From assembly GCA_007115975.1 (NCBI GenBank), contig SKJJ01000167.1:1-42084 (forward strand): 42,084 bases of DNA, written 5' to 3'. Positions 16,493 to 25,152 of this stretch are shown piece by piece (the first letter of the stretch is position 1; each line of letters starts with the position of its first letter). The notes beneath the pieces are model-generated. The model saw nothing but the letters and a program-made list of their open reading frames with translations, ran no database searches and had not been told where the DNA came from. This stretch comes from Chitinispirillum sp. Its GTDB lineage: Bacteria > Fibrobacterota > Chitinivibrionia > Chitinivibrionales > Chitinispirillaceae. The translations under genes and the position numbers were made by a program.

Positions 16493-17383
16493 ATGGTAAT
16501 CGCAAACAATAATGAAAATTGGTTCATTCTAAGGTGCAGCTTTCCTGAATCCTTATTATCCCGGAAACTGTACCCTGTAAAGAGAAAAAAGCCATTGGTT
16601 TTTGTAGTTGTTCTCTGTGCTGCCATGCTGTTTTCGGGGTGCTCAAGGGCAATGCTTGTTCCCAATACCCTCGAAAACCCCTCCGGACCAACCTCGTCAA
16701 GATTCAAAAACGCATTGAGAGAAACACTATATGACCCTTCACTATGGCTGGGGGCCGTATCTGCTGCACCAATTGTGGCTTCAGGCGAGGAGAGGTCCAT
16801 TTCACGGTGGGCCTATGAGACAAATCCGGTATTTGGATCTGTTCAAAGGGCCGAAAACTTCAGCTACTATCTTAGAAACGCCTCTATGGGCTCAACAGCT
16901 TTGATCTATCTGCTGAGAAACCTTCCTCGTGAAGAGTGGTCAATTGAAGACCCTTTGATAAATGCCGGCGCAATAGCAACTTCAACTGCCCTTACTACTG
17001 GCACCGCCTTTTCGCTTAAACATACTACCCGTCGATTGCGTCCCGACTCATCAGACTCTCACAGCTTTCTCTCCGGACACACCTCCATAGCTTCTGTGTG
17101 CAATACCCTCTCGTCCAAGATGATCGCCGGGATGTCCTTTCCAAAAACCCACAGGGTTTTCTATCTGAGCGGTTTGTCCTTTATGACCGCAGCAACAGCC
17201 TGGGCCAGGTTAGAGGCAGGGAAACATTTTCCAACCGACCTTATCGCAGGTGCGATACTTGGAACGTTTGTGGGAAATGTGGTGTATGGGACATTGATGG
17301 GACCGTATCAGCCAGAAAAGAGTCGTATCGATATACATTTCACACCGGAAATGATCGAGATGCGTTTTGCGGTGGGTTTTTAA
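16493..17383 (+). CDS. PAP2 family phosphatase, probable membrane-anchored or lipoprotein
   Basis: The 296-residue protein has all three PAP2 acid-phosphatase motifs: K-x6-R-P (KHTTRRLRP), SGH (FLSGHTS) and R-x5-H-x3-D (RLEAGKHFPTD). Members dephosphorylate lipid phosphates such as phosphatidic acid or undecaprenyl pyrophosphate. A hydrophobic stretch ending LFSGC with Cys50 looks like a lipobox, but the n-region before it (about 33 residues) is unusually long. No ATG, GTG or TTG lies between the first codon and the hydrophobic stretch, so the long leader seems real unless there is a sequence error. The Shine-Dalgarno is poor. Pairs of membrane helices surround the catalytic motifs. Confidence 0.85.
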   Translation: MVIANNNENWFILRCSFPESLLSRKLYPVKRKKPLVFVVVLCAAMLFSGCSRAMLVPNTLENPSGPTSSRFKNALRETLYDPSLWLGAVSAAPIVASGEERSISRWAYETNPVFGSVQRAENFSYYLRNASMGSTALIYLLRNLPREEWSIEDPLINAGAIATSTALTTGTAFSLKHTTRRLRPDSSDSHSFLSGHTSIASVCNTLSSKMIAGMSFPKTHRVFYLSGLSFMTAATAWARLEAGKHFPTDLIAGAILGTFVGNVVYGTLMGPYQPEKSRIDIHFTPEMIEMRFAVGF

Positions 17384-17388
17384 AATAA

Positions 17389-17417
17389 CAGGGGGGTGCA
17401 GAGAACGTACCCCCCTG
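17389..17417. terminator. Bidirectional terminator between the PAP2 gene and glgB
   Basis: A perfect 9-bp stem, CAGGGGGGT (17389-17397) with ACCCCCCTG (17409-17417), encloses an 11-nt loop. It sits between two converging stop codons (17383 and 17431). On the minus strand the stem is followed by a T-rich run (TGTTATTTTAAAA), which fits termination of glgB best. Confidence 0.8.
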
Positions 17418-17430
17418 GTTTAGAAACTGA

Positions 17431-19386
17431 TCAGTTCTGTTTTTCCGGTTTTTGGAAAGTGAAAACGGATGTTGCAAGTGGCGGAAGCGTCATCATCACG
17501 GAGTACTTATCACCATGCCATGGTACATCCTCTGTGTTAACTCCTCCGCTATTTCCGATCCCACTGCCATTGTAGGCATCAGCATCACTGTTGAATATCT
17601 CTTTCCAGTACCCGGCAGCAGGAACTCCTACCCGGTATTGTTCTCTTGGTACCGGTGTAAAGTTACACATCACAAGGGCAAGTTCGTTTTCATCCTGCCC
17701 TTTTCTGATAAATCCAATAACACTCTGTTCCCAGTCATTACAATCGATCCACTGGAATCCCCTGGGGTCAAAGTCGTAACGGTAAAGAGCAGGGTACTTT
17801 CGGTATATGGTGTTGAGATCGCAGACCATTTTCTGGACACCTGAATGCCTCTCCCACTGGTTAAGATCCCACTCAATACTTGCATCATGGTTCCACTCGC
17901 TGGACTGTGCGATTTCAGCTCCCTGAAACAGTAGTTTTTTTCCGGGATGACAGAACTGGTAGCTGAGAAGCAGTCTCAGATTGGCCATACGCTGCCACTC
18001 ATCACCTGGCATTTTGTTTAAAAGAGAACCCTTGCCGTGGACGACTTCATCATGGGAGAGTGGAAGGACGTAGTTTTCAGAGAACGCATAGAGCATACTG
18101 AACGTGAGTTCGCTGTGGTGGTATTTGCGGAAAACAGACTCTTTACTCATGTATTCCAGCGTATCGTGCATCCAGCCCATATTCCATTTCATACCAAACC
18201 CCAGCCCCCCCACATAGGTGGGCCTTGAAACCATGGGCCAGGCAGTTGATTCTTCAGCAATGGTCTGAACACCGGGGTGCGCCTTGTAGATCTCTTCATT
18301 CATTCGTTTGAGAAATGAGATGGCCTCAAGATTCTCTCTTCCGCCAAATTCGTTGGGAATCCACTCGCCATCCTGGCGGGAGTAATCGAGGTAGAGCATT
18401 GACGCCACCGCATCAACCCGCAGGGCATCGATATGAAATTTCTCAAGCCAGAACATTGCACTGCTTAAAAGAAATGCCTGTACTTCGTTGCGGCCGTAGT
18501 TGAAGATGTAGCTTTTCCAGTCGGGATGGAACCCCTGTCTTGGATCGGAGTGTTCATACACATGCGTTCCGTCATAATAGGCCAGCCCGTGCTCATCACC
18601 CGGGAAATGGGAGGGGACCCAATCAAGGATCACCCCTATACCTTGTTGATGAAGATAGTCGATCAGGTACATAAAGTCCTGTGGTGTACCATATCTGCTT
18701 GTGGGAGCGAAATAACCGGTTGTCTGATATCCCCATGACCCATAGAACGGGTGTTCCATTACAGGCAGAAACTCTACATGGGTAAAGCCGGTTTTTTTGA
18801 TGTACTGCGCCAGCTCAGGAGCAGTTTCTCTGTATGAAAGAGGGGTGCCGTCCTGATGACGTCTCCATGAACCAAGGTGGATTTCGTAAATAGAGATTGG
18901 GGCGTCGAGACTGTTTGCCTCTTTTCTGCTGCCCATCCACGATTCATCGTTCCATGTATAATCGAGATTCCAGACAATGGGTGCAGTCTCCGGGGGATTT
19001 TGCCAGTAAAAGGCAAAGGGGTCGCCCCTGTTTGCACTGTAATCATTAACACCGGACTCGACGTGAAATTTGTAGAGTGTACCCTCCAGAAGGCCGGGAA
19101 TGAATCCTTCCCAAATACCCGAACCATCCCAGCGTAAATTCAGGGGGTGACTTTTTTCACTCCAGGAGTTGAAATCACCAACAACGGAAACAAGCTTTGC
19201 GTTGGGAGCCCATACGGCAAAACAGGTACCCTTAACATCACTGACGGTTGTAACATGTGCCCCAAGTTTATCGAAGAGCCTGAAATGGTTCCCCTCTTTA
19301 AAGAGATAGACATCGTAATCGGTAAGAAGCGTCACCCCACCCTGAACACTTTCAACTTTGCGTGAAGCCGGTAATGCTTTCATCAA
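17431..19386 (-). CDS. glgB: 1,4-alpha-glucan branching enzyme
   Basis: GlgB introduces alpha-1,6 branches into glycogen. The 651-residue GH13 enzyme has an N-terminal CBM48 domain (GTCFAVWAPNAKLVSVVGDFN), the catalytic barrel and a C-terminal beta domain. Catalytic residues are visible: nucleophile Asp325 (ALRVDAVASM), acid/base Glu378 (TIAEEST) and the stabilising Asp in LSHDEVVHGK. The second N-terminal domain found in the longest GlgB proteins is absent. Translation may begin at either of two adjacent ATGs; GGGAG lies upstream. No other glycogen genes lie in the window. A perfect-stem terminator follows. Confidence 0.97.
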   Translation of the reverse strand: MMKALPASRKVESVQGGVTLLTDYDVYLFKEGNHFRLFDKLGAHVTTVSDVKGTCFAVWAPNAKLVSVVGDFNSWSEKSHPLNLRWDGSGIWEGFIPGLLEGTLYKFHVESGVNDYSANRGDPFAFYWQNPPETAPIVWNLDYTWNDESWMGSRKEANSLDAPISIYEIHLGSWRRHQDGTPLSYRETAPELAQYIKKTGFTHVEFLPVMEHPFYGSWGYQTTGYFAPTSRYGTPQDFMYLIDYLHQQGIGVILDWVPSHFPGDEHGLAYYDGTHVYEHSDPRQGFHPDWKSYIFNYGRNEVQAFLLSSAMFWLEKFHIDALRVDAVASMLYLDYSRQDGEWIPNEFGGRENLEAISFLKRMNEEIYKAHPGVQTIAEESTAWPMVSRPTYVGGLGFGMKWNMGWMHDTLEYMSKESVFRKYHHSELTFSMLYAFSENYVLPLSHDEVVHGKGSLLNKMPGDEWQRMANLRLLLSYQFCHPGKKLLFQGAEIAQSSEWNHDASIEWDLNQWERHSGVQKMVCDLNTIYRKYPALYRYDFDPRGFQWIDCNDWEQSVIGFIRKGQDENELALVMCNFTPVPREQYRVGVPAAGYWKEIFNSDADAYNGSGIGNSGGVNTEDVPWHGDKYSVMMTLPPLATSVFTFQKPEKQN

Positions 19387-19532
19387 ATACTCCCTTCAAG
19401 ACACAATAGTACCATTCAAATCATACGTGGTAATTTCAAATTATATATTCTGATTATCTAAAGCAAAGAAATTCACTTTGCTCTGCTATAGTCTTCTTTT
19501 TCAGACTTTTAAAACCGGGATAAATTCTGATT

Positions 19533-19559
19533 TTGAGAAACGTATCTGTTATATATAAT
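19533..19559 (+). promoter_or_regulatory. Candidate promoter of the lipoprotein gene
   Basis: TTGAGA (19533-19538) and TATAAT (19554-19559) resemble sigma-70 elements, but the 15-nt spacing is shorter than ideal. If used, it would give a 5' leader of almost 290 nt. Confidence 0.3.
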
Positions 19560-19743
19560 ATTCTAAACTGATTATTGGCAATGTCTGTACAAAAAAGGGA
19601 AAGACTAAGGGAATATAGTTTTAGGAGCAGCTATCTTGTAAGGATAGTTGTATTTTATGGTATCAGTATTGAGAATTGTTATTTGGAAAAAAACGGCTTT
19701 CACCAGAGCTGAGCAGCGAATATCGAACCATCTTCTATATTTG

Positions 19744-19819
19744 ACCTGCAGAAGCCCAATTGTTGACAGGCCAACAGGGGGACCCGCGCTGCAATAGCGG
19801 ACATGCCACCTGTGCAGGT
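19744..19819 (+). promoter_or_regulatory. Structured 5' leader, possible regulatory RNA
   Basis: ACCTGCA (19744-19750) pairs with TGCAGGT (19813-19819), closing a domain. Inside, TGTTG (19761-19765) and CAACA (19772-19776) form a hairpin whose six-base loop ACAGGC contains CAGG complementary to CCTG (19809-19812), next to the closing helix. CCGC and GCGG form a further small stem near 19784-19800. The domain ends 37 nt before the lipoprotein start. It matches no riboswitch class I can recall, and no known core motif was found. Confidence 0.35.
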
Positions 19820-19856
19820 TTGACAATTACGCAGTCTGCGGGGTAAAGGAGTAGCA

Positions 19857-20606
19857 ATGAGCGGTTATTATAAAGCATTCTGTTTTGTGCTGCTCTGTGC
19901 AGTGCTGTTGTGCGGCTGCGGGGGGGGCTCTGCTAAAGTGGAACTGGCCCAGAAACTTCAAGAGAGTGGTAACTACCAAGATGCCCTGACAAATTACCTG
20001 TCCGCAGCGAAAAGTATCACCACCCGCTCCTCGGTGCCCGATAAAATCAGAGGCAGAATGGGAGACAGTGATACCTGGATTGCACAGATAGAAAAATACA
20101 TGGATGAATTTCTATTCTCAGAAGCAATAAAAGATGAGCTCTCTCCTGCGGTAATTGCGGGCATACAACGGTGTGCCCAATCATTGGAGCCAATCAATTT
20201 TCCGGCCCGAAAAACAACAACACCCCTTGATTCTGATACCTTTCACGAGCTGTGGACAGCTGTTTTCCCGCCACCGGCACAGCAGTTTCAGGAGTGGGAA
20301 AAGGGTTTACGTGACGCTTTCGCAGGGGATATCTCCTTTATCGAGATTACATCAAGGAAAAGCTATATCTACGAATTAAGTATCTGGAATCTGAAAACAT
20401 CCCGCAGGGTTGATTTTACCCTGTATGCAGAGAGTACGGTAATGCTTCCCCTGCCCGAAGGGGCGTACTATGTGCTTTGCAGAAGCAGTGTGGTTTTTTC
20501 GGGTGGCCAGCGATGGGAATCTCCCTGGTCTGCGTTTGCCCTGAATATTTCGCCATCTACACTGAAACAACTTGAGATTAGAACCAGCGTGCCAAGGAGA
20601 ATGTGA
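19857..20606 (+). CDS. Uncharacterised lipoprotein with a short TPR-like segment
   Basis: The 249-residue protein has a clear type II signal peptide with lipobox LCGC (Cys21), so it should be lipid-anchored in the envelope. Just after the anchor the sequence AQKLQESGNYQDALTNYLSAA looks like one tetratricopeptide-type helix pair. The remainder, with a beta-rich C-terminal half (YELSIWNLKTSRRVDFTLYA), matches no family I recognise. A strong AAAGGAG precedes the ATG. It converges with the phosphoribosyltransferase gene, with only 7 nt between stop codons. Confidence 0.8.
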   Translation: MSGYYKAFCFVLLCAVLLCGCGGGSAKVELAQKLQESGNYQDALTNYLSAAKSITTRSSVPDKIRGRMGDSDTWIAQIEKYMDEFLFSEAIKDELSPAVIAGIQRCAQSLEPINFPARKTTTPLDSDTFHELWTAVFPPPAQQFQEWEKGLRDAFAGDISFIEITSRKSYIYELSIWNLKTSRRVDFTLYAESTVMLPLPEGAYYVLCRSSVVFSGGQRWESPWSAFALNISPSTLKQLEIRTSVPRRM

Positions 20607-20613
20607 CTGGTTA

Positions 20614-21270
20614 TCACTGCTGTTCTTTCTTATTGTAACTCTGGAGAACCTCCGAAACCTCTTCATCACTCACCTGTCCAAACTCCTCATACCAGGCACC
20701 CACCGCCATGAAATGATCTGGTTGCATCGGGCAGATCATGTCATTGGCCTCAGCCCGCAGCTCCCTCACCGTTGATGGAGCACCAACGGGAACGGCAACC
20801 GCCACTCTTTCCGGATCATGTTTTTTCACCGCCTTGAGCGCCACTTTCATGGTGGCTCCGGTTGCAAGCCCATCATCCACAAGCAGTATGGTTTTGCCAC
20901 TGATTTGAAGCTGAGGCCTTTTTTGGCGATAGAGCTGCTGCCTGTGCCTGAGCAGCGTAAGCTCCTGCTCTGCACTCTTTTCAATCTGCTCCTTTGATAT
21001 GGAGAGAAAATCCACAACCGATCTGTTCAGCTCGATAATACCCCCTTCAGCAACAGCACCCATTGCAAGCTCAGGCTCGTCCGGTGCTCCCAGTTTACGC
21101 ACAACAAAGACATCCAGCTCCGCCTTGAGAGCCCGTGCGATCTCATTGGCCACAACTATCCCTCCCCGCGGAAGAGCAAGCACCAAAAGACCCGGTGCTC
21201 CCACATAGTGATCAAGATACTGAACAAGTTTTAGGCCAGCCTCTTTTCTGTCTTTATACCGCTCTTTCAT
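20614..21270 (-). CDS. Phosphoribosyltransferase family protein
   Basis: The 218-residue protein is a type I phosphoribosyltransferase of the stand-alone group often annotated only as 'phosphoribosyltransferase'. The PRPP loop is ILLVDDGLATGAT (residues 128-140), preceded by RGGIVVANEIA and DVFVVRKLGAP, both typical of this group. The natural base or substrate is unknown, so a purine salvage role should not be assumed. The frame extends to an ATG at 21321, but I chose the ATG at 21270, which has GGGAG about 7 nt upstream and begins at the conserved part (KERYKDRKEAGLKL). Confidence 0.85.
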   Translation of the reverse strand: MKERYKDRKEAGLKLVQYLDHYVGAPGLLVLALPRGGIVVANEIARALKAELDVFVVRKLGAPDEPELAMGAVAEGGIIELNRSVVDFLSISKEQIEKSAEQELTLLRHRQQLYRQKRPQLQISGKTILLVDDGLATGATMKVALKAVKKHDPERVAVAVPVGAPSTVRELRAEANDMICPMQPDHFMAVGAWYEEFGQVSDEEVSEVLQSYNKKEQQ

Positions 21271-21392
21271 CCGATTCTCCCTTTGATAAAAAGCACAGAA
21301 GATTTTATCACAAAACTGCACGGTAACGACCCGGTTCCTCCCACCCTGTAGCAGGCCCGGGGGTGGTGTGGTGTTTGTATCGATAAAGTCTC

Positions 21393-21419
21393 AAAAAACA
21401 TGCCACCGGAGAAGGTGGC
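21393..21419 (-). terminator. Rho-independent terminator downstream of the PAC2 gene
   Basis: On the minus strand GCCACC, a 6-nt loop and GGTGGC form a perfect stem (21402-21419), followed by ATG and then TTTTTT (21393-21398). It lies about 160 nt past the PAC2 stop, in a stretch (21271-21579) where I see no gene. Confidence 0.75.
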
Positions 21420-21579
21420 GGGTATTGGGTGTCGGGGAGGATGGGAGTATACAGCACATTGCCTTAAATGTCAATACATTCAAATGGGGGATATGCCTCA
21501 GGGGCTTAAGCTTGGGGAATAGAGTGGGGGTGGGGATTACAACGCAGAGAAGGCGCCCCCTACCCTCGGCACTTTTTTC

Positions 21580-22497
21580 TCACTCATCAGAGAAGAGATC
21601 AAGAAAGCGATTCTCATACAACTCATAAAGACCCCACTTGTCCAGCTCGTTCTTTAGCTCCGGTGCCCTGGAGCGATCCTTTTTAGCCGCCTCAAACAAT
21701 CTCTCTATCTTATCCATCACATATTCGGGTATGTCCTGCGGCCGATCTGCTTGAACGATCTGTTCCGAATCAGGAGAGGAGGAGAAAAACTCCCGCATGT
21801 TCTCCTCAACTGTATCGAATACCGGTTCTGCCTTGCTATTCTCCCTGCGAAGTTCGGCTGTGTCGACGGTCAGTCCCACTAGCCGGGAAAATGCATTGAC
21901 AACGGCAAGCGCTCCCTTTGGATAGGTGAGTGCTGCGGCATAAGCGGGAATGGTTGCCAAAAGACAAACCGCCTCTATTCCCTTACTTGCAGCAACCCCC
22001 AGCATCAAGCCGTTAAGTCCGCCTATAGTACCATCGGGCATGGTATCAAACCCCTCTGAGCGAAGCTGTGAAATAAGAGAGATGTTATTTGCAGCAAAGA
22101 GAACCTCTGAATCGGCCTTGTGGCTCATGGAGTGGGGAAGCGCTGCAGCGGTGTAGATTCTAGGGGTCTGAAGATCCAGGGCAAACGCTGTGACGGTATT
22201 TAGGATCTCCCGGTCCTGCTTTACCCCCGCATGTGCGTTGCTTTCAAAGAAAACAAGATCGGGGTTGTGGTGATGATAAAAAACACTTTTAGGAGCCTCC
22301 GGGAACACCGCTACCCCCCCCCTTACATTCATGGAATCGGGTGAGATAAACCGGCTCATGTCTATCTGGGCAAAGAGCCTTGATCGGAGCTTTCTTCTGA
22401 GGTAATCGATAGAGAGAATACCCACGTTTCCCGCCCCGGTCCATGCTGAAAACATCACTGGCGGAGCATTGAAATGATCTTTTCTGAGCAGATTCAT
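21580..22497 (-). CDS. PAC2 family (proteasome-assembly-chaperone-like) protein
   Basis: The 305-residue protein resembles the PAC2/COG2047-type family: it opens with PPVMFSAWTGAGNVGILSID, and the central part (TPRIYTAAALPHSM ... GTIGGLNGLMLGVAASKGIEAVCLLATIP) has the glycine-rich pattern of that fold. Bacterial members have no settled function. The C-terminal quarter is charged and helical. I chose ATG 22497, 16 nt after the PRC-barrel stop and with GGGAG upstream; a longer frame starting at 22590 would overlap that gene and adds no recognisable sequence. It is probably co-transcribed with the PRC-barrel gene. Confidence 0.78.
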   Translation of the reverse strand: MNLLRKDHFNAPPVMFSAWTGAGNVGILSIDYLRRKLRSRLFAQIDMSRFISPDSMNVRGGVAVFPEAPKSVFYHHHNPDLVFFESNAHAGVKQDREILNTVTAFALDLQTPRIYTAAALPHSMSHKADSEVLFAANNISLISQLRSEGFDTMPDGTIGGLNGLMLGVAASKGIEAVCLLATIPAYAAALTYPKGALAVVNAFSRLVGLTVDTAELRRENSKAEPVFDTVEENMREFFSSSPDSEQIVQADRPQDIPEYVMDKIERLFEAAKKDRSRAPELKNELDKWGLYELYENRFLDLFSDE

Positions 22498-22513
22498 CTT
22501 TTGTGCGGCTCCC

Positions 22514-23320
22514 TTACTGTCTGTCCTTTTTCTTCCAGTATTTAGGGCGGTGGTAATAGTCGTACAACCGCTCTTCAAATTCCCTGTCAAATTGGGTGTC
22601 TGCAGTAAGTCCGGGCCCCTGTTCTATAGCCTGGGCAGGGATATCGACATATACCTTTGTCTCAGCCCAGTCGATTCCGAGCACCCACTGAGGAGCCACC
22701 ACCACTTTTTTTCCGGGCAGGATATTTTTGGTGTTTATCACAAGGTAGCGGATAACCCACCGCTGATCATCAATGATGAAATCCTCTACGTGGCCGATCT
22801 CCTGGTCGGTGCACTGGATATGATACCCATCCACCTCATCCACACTCCGAAGATGCCACTGTCCCATTGTATCTTCGGTCTGTTTCTCCTTCTCGATCGC
22901 CTCTGCGGCAAGCGTCTTCTTCTGTCCCCCAAGGGGAAAACCCGAAGGGTAGGTTAATCCGGGATAGATTGCAGATCCAAGGGAGCTGTAGTGCTGGGGG
23001 TAGATCCAGTAGTAGGGCCAGGCGAAATAGTCGTGAAGCTCTTTTTCCAGTTTACGGGAGACCGGTTCTGCGGTATTGATATCCGGACTCTTGCGAACCT
23101 TCTCCTTTGAATACCTAAGCCTGATACTCTTATCCCCGGGTTCATCTAGTGCAGCAGGTGACAAGAGGACCTTTCGGCCCAGAAGCTTTAACCCGATTTG
23201 CGCTACCACATACCGTACCGCCCAGTTCTGATCATCAAAATAGAGATCATCCACCCTGCCGATATAACCATCGGTGGCGTCGAGGGACATCCCAATAAGC
23301 CTGCTGGCATTTTTAAACAC
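22514..23320 (-). CDS. Double PRC-barrel domain protein
   Basis: The 268-residue protein contains two PRC-barrel repeats: residues 1-80 (GYIGRVDDLYFDDQNWAVRY) and about 150-235 (EIGHVEDFIIDDQRWVIRYL). The repeats share the D-D-x-x-W-x-x-R-Y core. PRC barrels occur in the photosynthetic reaction centre H subunit, in RimM and in many small stress-linked proteins. The linker is rich in Tyr, Pro and Trp. No membrane segment or signal is present. The start is GTG with GAGGAGG upstream. The PAC2 gene begins 16 nt after its stop, so the pair may act together. Confidence 0.85.
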   Translation of the reverse strand: MFKNASRLIGMSLDATDGYIGRVDDLYFDDQNWAVRYVVAQIGLKLLGRKVLLSPAALDEPGDKSIRLRYSKEKVRKSPDINTAEPVSRKLEKELHDYFAWPYYWIYPQHYSSLGSAIYPGLTYPSGFPLGGQKKTLAAEAIEKEKQTEDTMGQWHLRSVDEVDGYHIQCTDQEIGHVEDFIIDDQRWVIRYLVINTKNILPGKKVVVAPQWVLGIDWAETKVYVDIPAQAIEQGPGLTADTQFDREFEERLYDYYHRPKYWKKKDRQ

Positions 23321-23436
23321 CGTATGACCTCCTCATGCGTAGGCGTAGACAAGTACAGGGAACATTCTCCTGTGGTTGTTAGTACGCGCGAAGAGCATGC
23401 CACTCTATTGTTCCTTCCAGAAAACCTCCCGTATCC

Positions 23437-24180
23437 TCAAATCATGCTCTCCAAAAAGTCAATCGAATTAAACGGTGCCCTTATATCAAAATGATACCTG
23501 CACCAGGAGTAGAGCATCTTTGTGATGCGCAGACACTCCCCGGGGCTTTCGCTGAAACCCCGGGGGAGAGCAGTCTGCTGAAAAATGCTCAAAATACCAT
23601 CGGATACCTGTACGGAAAGATTATGCTGCACCGCGCACCCCGGGCACACCATCCCTCCCCGATCGATAAGCAGTGAAGCACTCTTGTTGTGCAGCGGGGT
23701 TGCACAGGAGAGACAGTTTTGTAAATCGATCCCAAAACCCATACCATCGCAGTAACTTATGATAAAATGCCACAGAACCGGAAAACTTACCTCTCTGTCC
23801 GAGGTTTCAAGTCTGTCAAGAAACTCCTCTGCAAGATCAAAGGCTTCCGGGTGTGATGCAGACTGCGTCAGGGATTTAAGAATCAGTTCAAAAGCGGCAT
23901 CCCGTATCATCGTTTTGGTGAGATCTGCTCTTATGGAGGGGTAGTGCAGTGAGGGGTGAATCGTGCCTGCGGTGTGAAGATCGCGGTTTGCCCTGAAATA
24001 GAGCAACATCTCAACAAGAAAGCCTCTGTCGATATATATCGCCTTGGAGCCTCTTCTCAGCATGCCCTTTGCCACTGCGGACACTAGCCCGTGTTCAGGT
24101 GTCAGAACGCGAATGATTGCGCTTGTCTCGCGGTAGGGCAAAACAGAAAGAATGAGAGCGGTGGTTTTCTGGGGACTCAT
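23437..24180 (-). CDS. recO: DNA repair protein RecO
   Basis: RecO works with RecR and RecF to load RecA onto SSB-coated DNA. The 247-residue protein has the N-terminal OB fold (TTALILSVLPYRETSAIIRVLTP ... GLVSAVAKGMLR), a helical middle and a C-terminal zinc site with two Cys pairs (CLSC and CPGC). I chose ATG 24180 rather than the first in-frame ATG at 24237, because the family starts just before the OB fold and this ATG is 2 nt after the DUF502 stop. It is the last gene of the dprA-ftsB-DUF502-recO group. Confidence 0.93.
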   Translation of the reverse strand: MSPQKTTALILSVLPYRETSAIIRVLTPEHGLVSAVAKGMLRRGSKAIYIDRGFLVEMLLYFRANRDLHTAGTIHPSLHYPSIRADLTKTMIRDAAFELILKSLTQSASHPEAFDLAEEFLDRLETSDREVSFPVLWHFIISYCDGMGFGIDLQNCLSCATPLHNKSASLLIDRGGMVCPGCAVQHNLSVQVSDGILSIFQQTALPRGFSESPGECLRITKMLYSWCRYHFDIRAPFNSIDFLESMI

Positions 24181-24182
24181 AC

Positions 24183-24854
24183 TCAGCTGCGTTTTCTGAG
24201 AATCGTATCCGGATCCCGTTTGAAAAAGTCTGCCCACTCCCAGGGTTTGGGCACTGATGCTTTCTGAAGTATCTGCTCTCCGTTAAGAAGCCCTGCAGAC
24301 ATGACCCGTTTAATTGCCACCTCTACGGGCATGTCAAGATCTATCACCTCCTCCTGGGGGTAGTAGAGCAAAAAGCCTGAGGTGGGGTTGGGGGTGGTGG
24401 GAATAAATACTGCTATAAGTTTCTTGCCGGTTTTGTTTGAGAGATCCTTGTTAACATTTGATGTGACAAATGCAATGCAGTAGCAGTTCTCTTTTGGGTA
24501 CTGGACAAGGACGACTCTGTCAAAAAGTTTTTTGTTTTGCAAAGAAACCGTATCCACAATTTGCTGCACACCCAGGTAGATCTTGTTTAACACGGGTATA
24601 TTGCACATTATTGCATTTGCCGTGTCGATCAGTTTTTTGCCAAAGTAGTTTTTCGCCAAAATACCGGTAAAATAGGCGATAAACAGAGTAGCCGTCACTC
24701 CAAGGCCCGTAGCCCACTGCACACCAAGAACATTTGGAAGAGCAGAATCAACCCACTCGAAAAGTTTAAAAATTATAAGAAGGGTTATAAGGAGGGGGAT
24801 GATGAGGAATACCCCGGCAATGATGTTTGTCCTGATCTGTTTGATAATTTTCAT
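24183..24854 (-). CDS. DUF502 family membrane protein
   Basis: The 223-residue protein has two N-terminal membrane helices (about residues 12-32 and 45-67) and a cytoplasmic C-terminal domain. The motif IPVLNKIYLGVQQIVDTV is characteristic of DUF502, a widespread family of unknown function also found in plant LIKE-COV proteins. The later part (LIAVFIPTTPNPTSGFLLYY) also fits the family. It sits 13 nt after the FtsB-like gene and 2 nt before recO, in a tightly packed operon. No function can be deduced from the sequence. Confidence 0.9.
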   Translation of the reverse strand: MKIIKQIRTNIIAGVFLIIPLLITLLIIFKLFEWVDSALPNVLGVQWATGLGVTATLFIAYFTGILAKNYFGKKLIDTANAIMCNIPVLNKIYLGVQQIVDTVSLQNKKLFDRVVLVQYPKENCYCIAFVTSNVNKDLSNKTGKKLIAVFIPTTPNPTSGFLLYYPQEEVIDLDMPVEVAIKRVMSAGLLNGEQILQKASVPKPWEWADFFKRDPDTILRKRS

Positions 24855-24867
24855 AACCCGCTATCCG

Positions 24868-25152
24868 CTACCTCTCCTCCTCAACAAACTTTATAATTTT
24901 TTCGTTTTCTCCTGCCATGCCCAGCTTTTCACGTGCAAGTTTCTCTATGTGGGTGGTGTCTTGTTTTAAAAGTTCATACTGTTCTTTCAAAGAGTCAAGA
25001 GTGCTGCGTGCCCGTTGAATCTGCTGGGACTGAATGGTGATCTCGTTATAGGTTCTGTATACATCAACAAACCCCCTGTTTCCCAAAAACAGCAACAGGG
25101 ATAGCAACACAAGGGCCGTTAAGCCGCAGATCCGAATAGTTTTTTTGTTCAT
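24868..25152 (-). CDS. FtsB/DivIC-type septum formation initiator protein
   Basis: At 94 residues this has the standard bitopic layout: a short cytoplasmic start, one membrane helix (about 9-27), then a coiled coil (QSQQIQRARSTLDSLKEQYE) and the short motif IEKLAREKLGMAGENEKI typical of FtsB/DivIC. These proteins join FtsL and FtsQ in the divisome and help activate septal peptidoglycan synthesis. It overlaps the end of dprA as ATGA, so it is translationally coupled to a DNA-processing gene rather than sitting with enolase or the dcw cluster as often seen. Confidence 0.88.
   Translation of the reverse strand: MNKKTIRICGLTALVLLSLLLFLGNRGFVDVYRTYNEITIQSQQIQRARSTLDSLKEQYELLKQDTTHIEKLAREKLGMAGENEKIIKFVEEER

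Larger units (their letters stand above)
19387..19856. other. Divergent intergenic region between glgB and a lipoprotein gene
   Basis: This 470-base region separates divergent genes. The glgB-proximal half is AT-rich with a candidate minus-strand -10 TATAAT (19440-19445) and TTGCTT (19461-19466) at a short 15-nt spacing. A plus-strand candidate is at 19533-19559. The last 115 bases before the lipoprotein start are GC-richer and foldable. No open frame here looks real. Confidence 0.5.

Noticed and set aside
22498..22590. N-terminal extension of the PAC2-like protein
   Set aside because: It would overlap the PRC-barrel gene and adds a Thr/Lys-rich segment with no family support.
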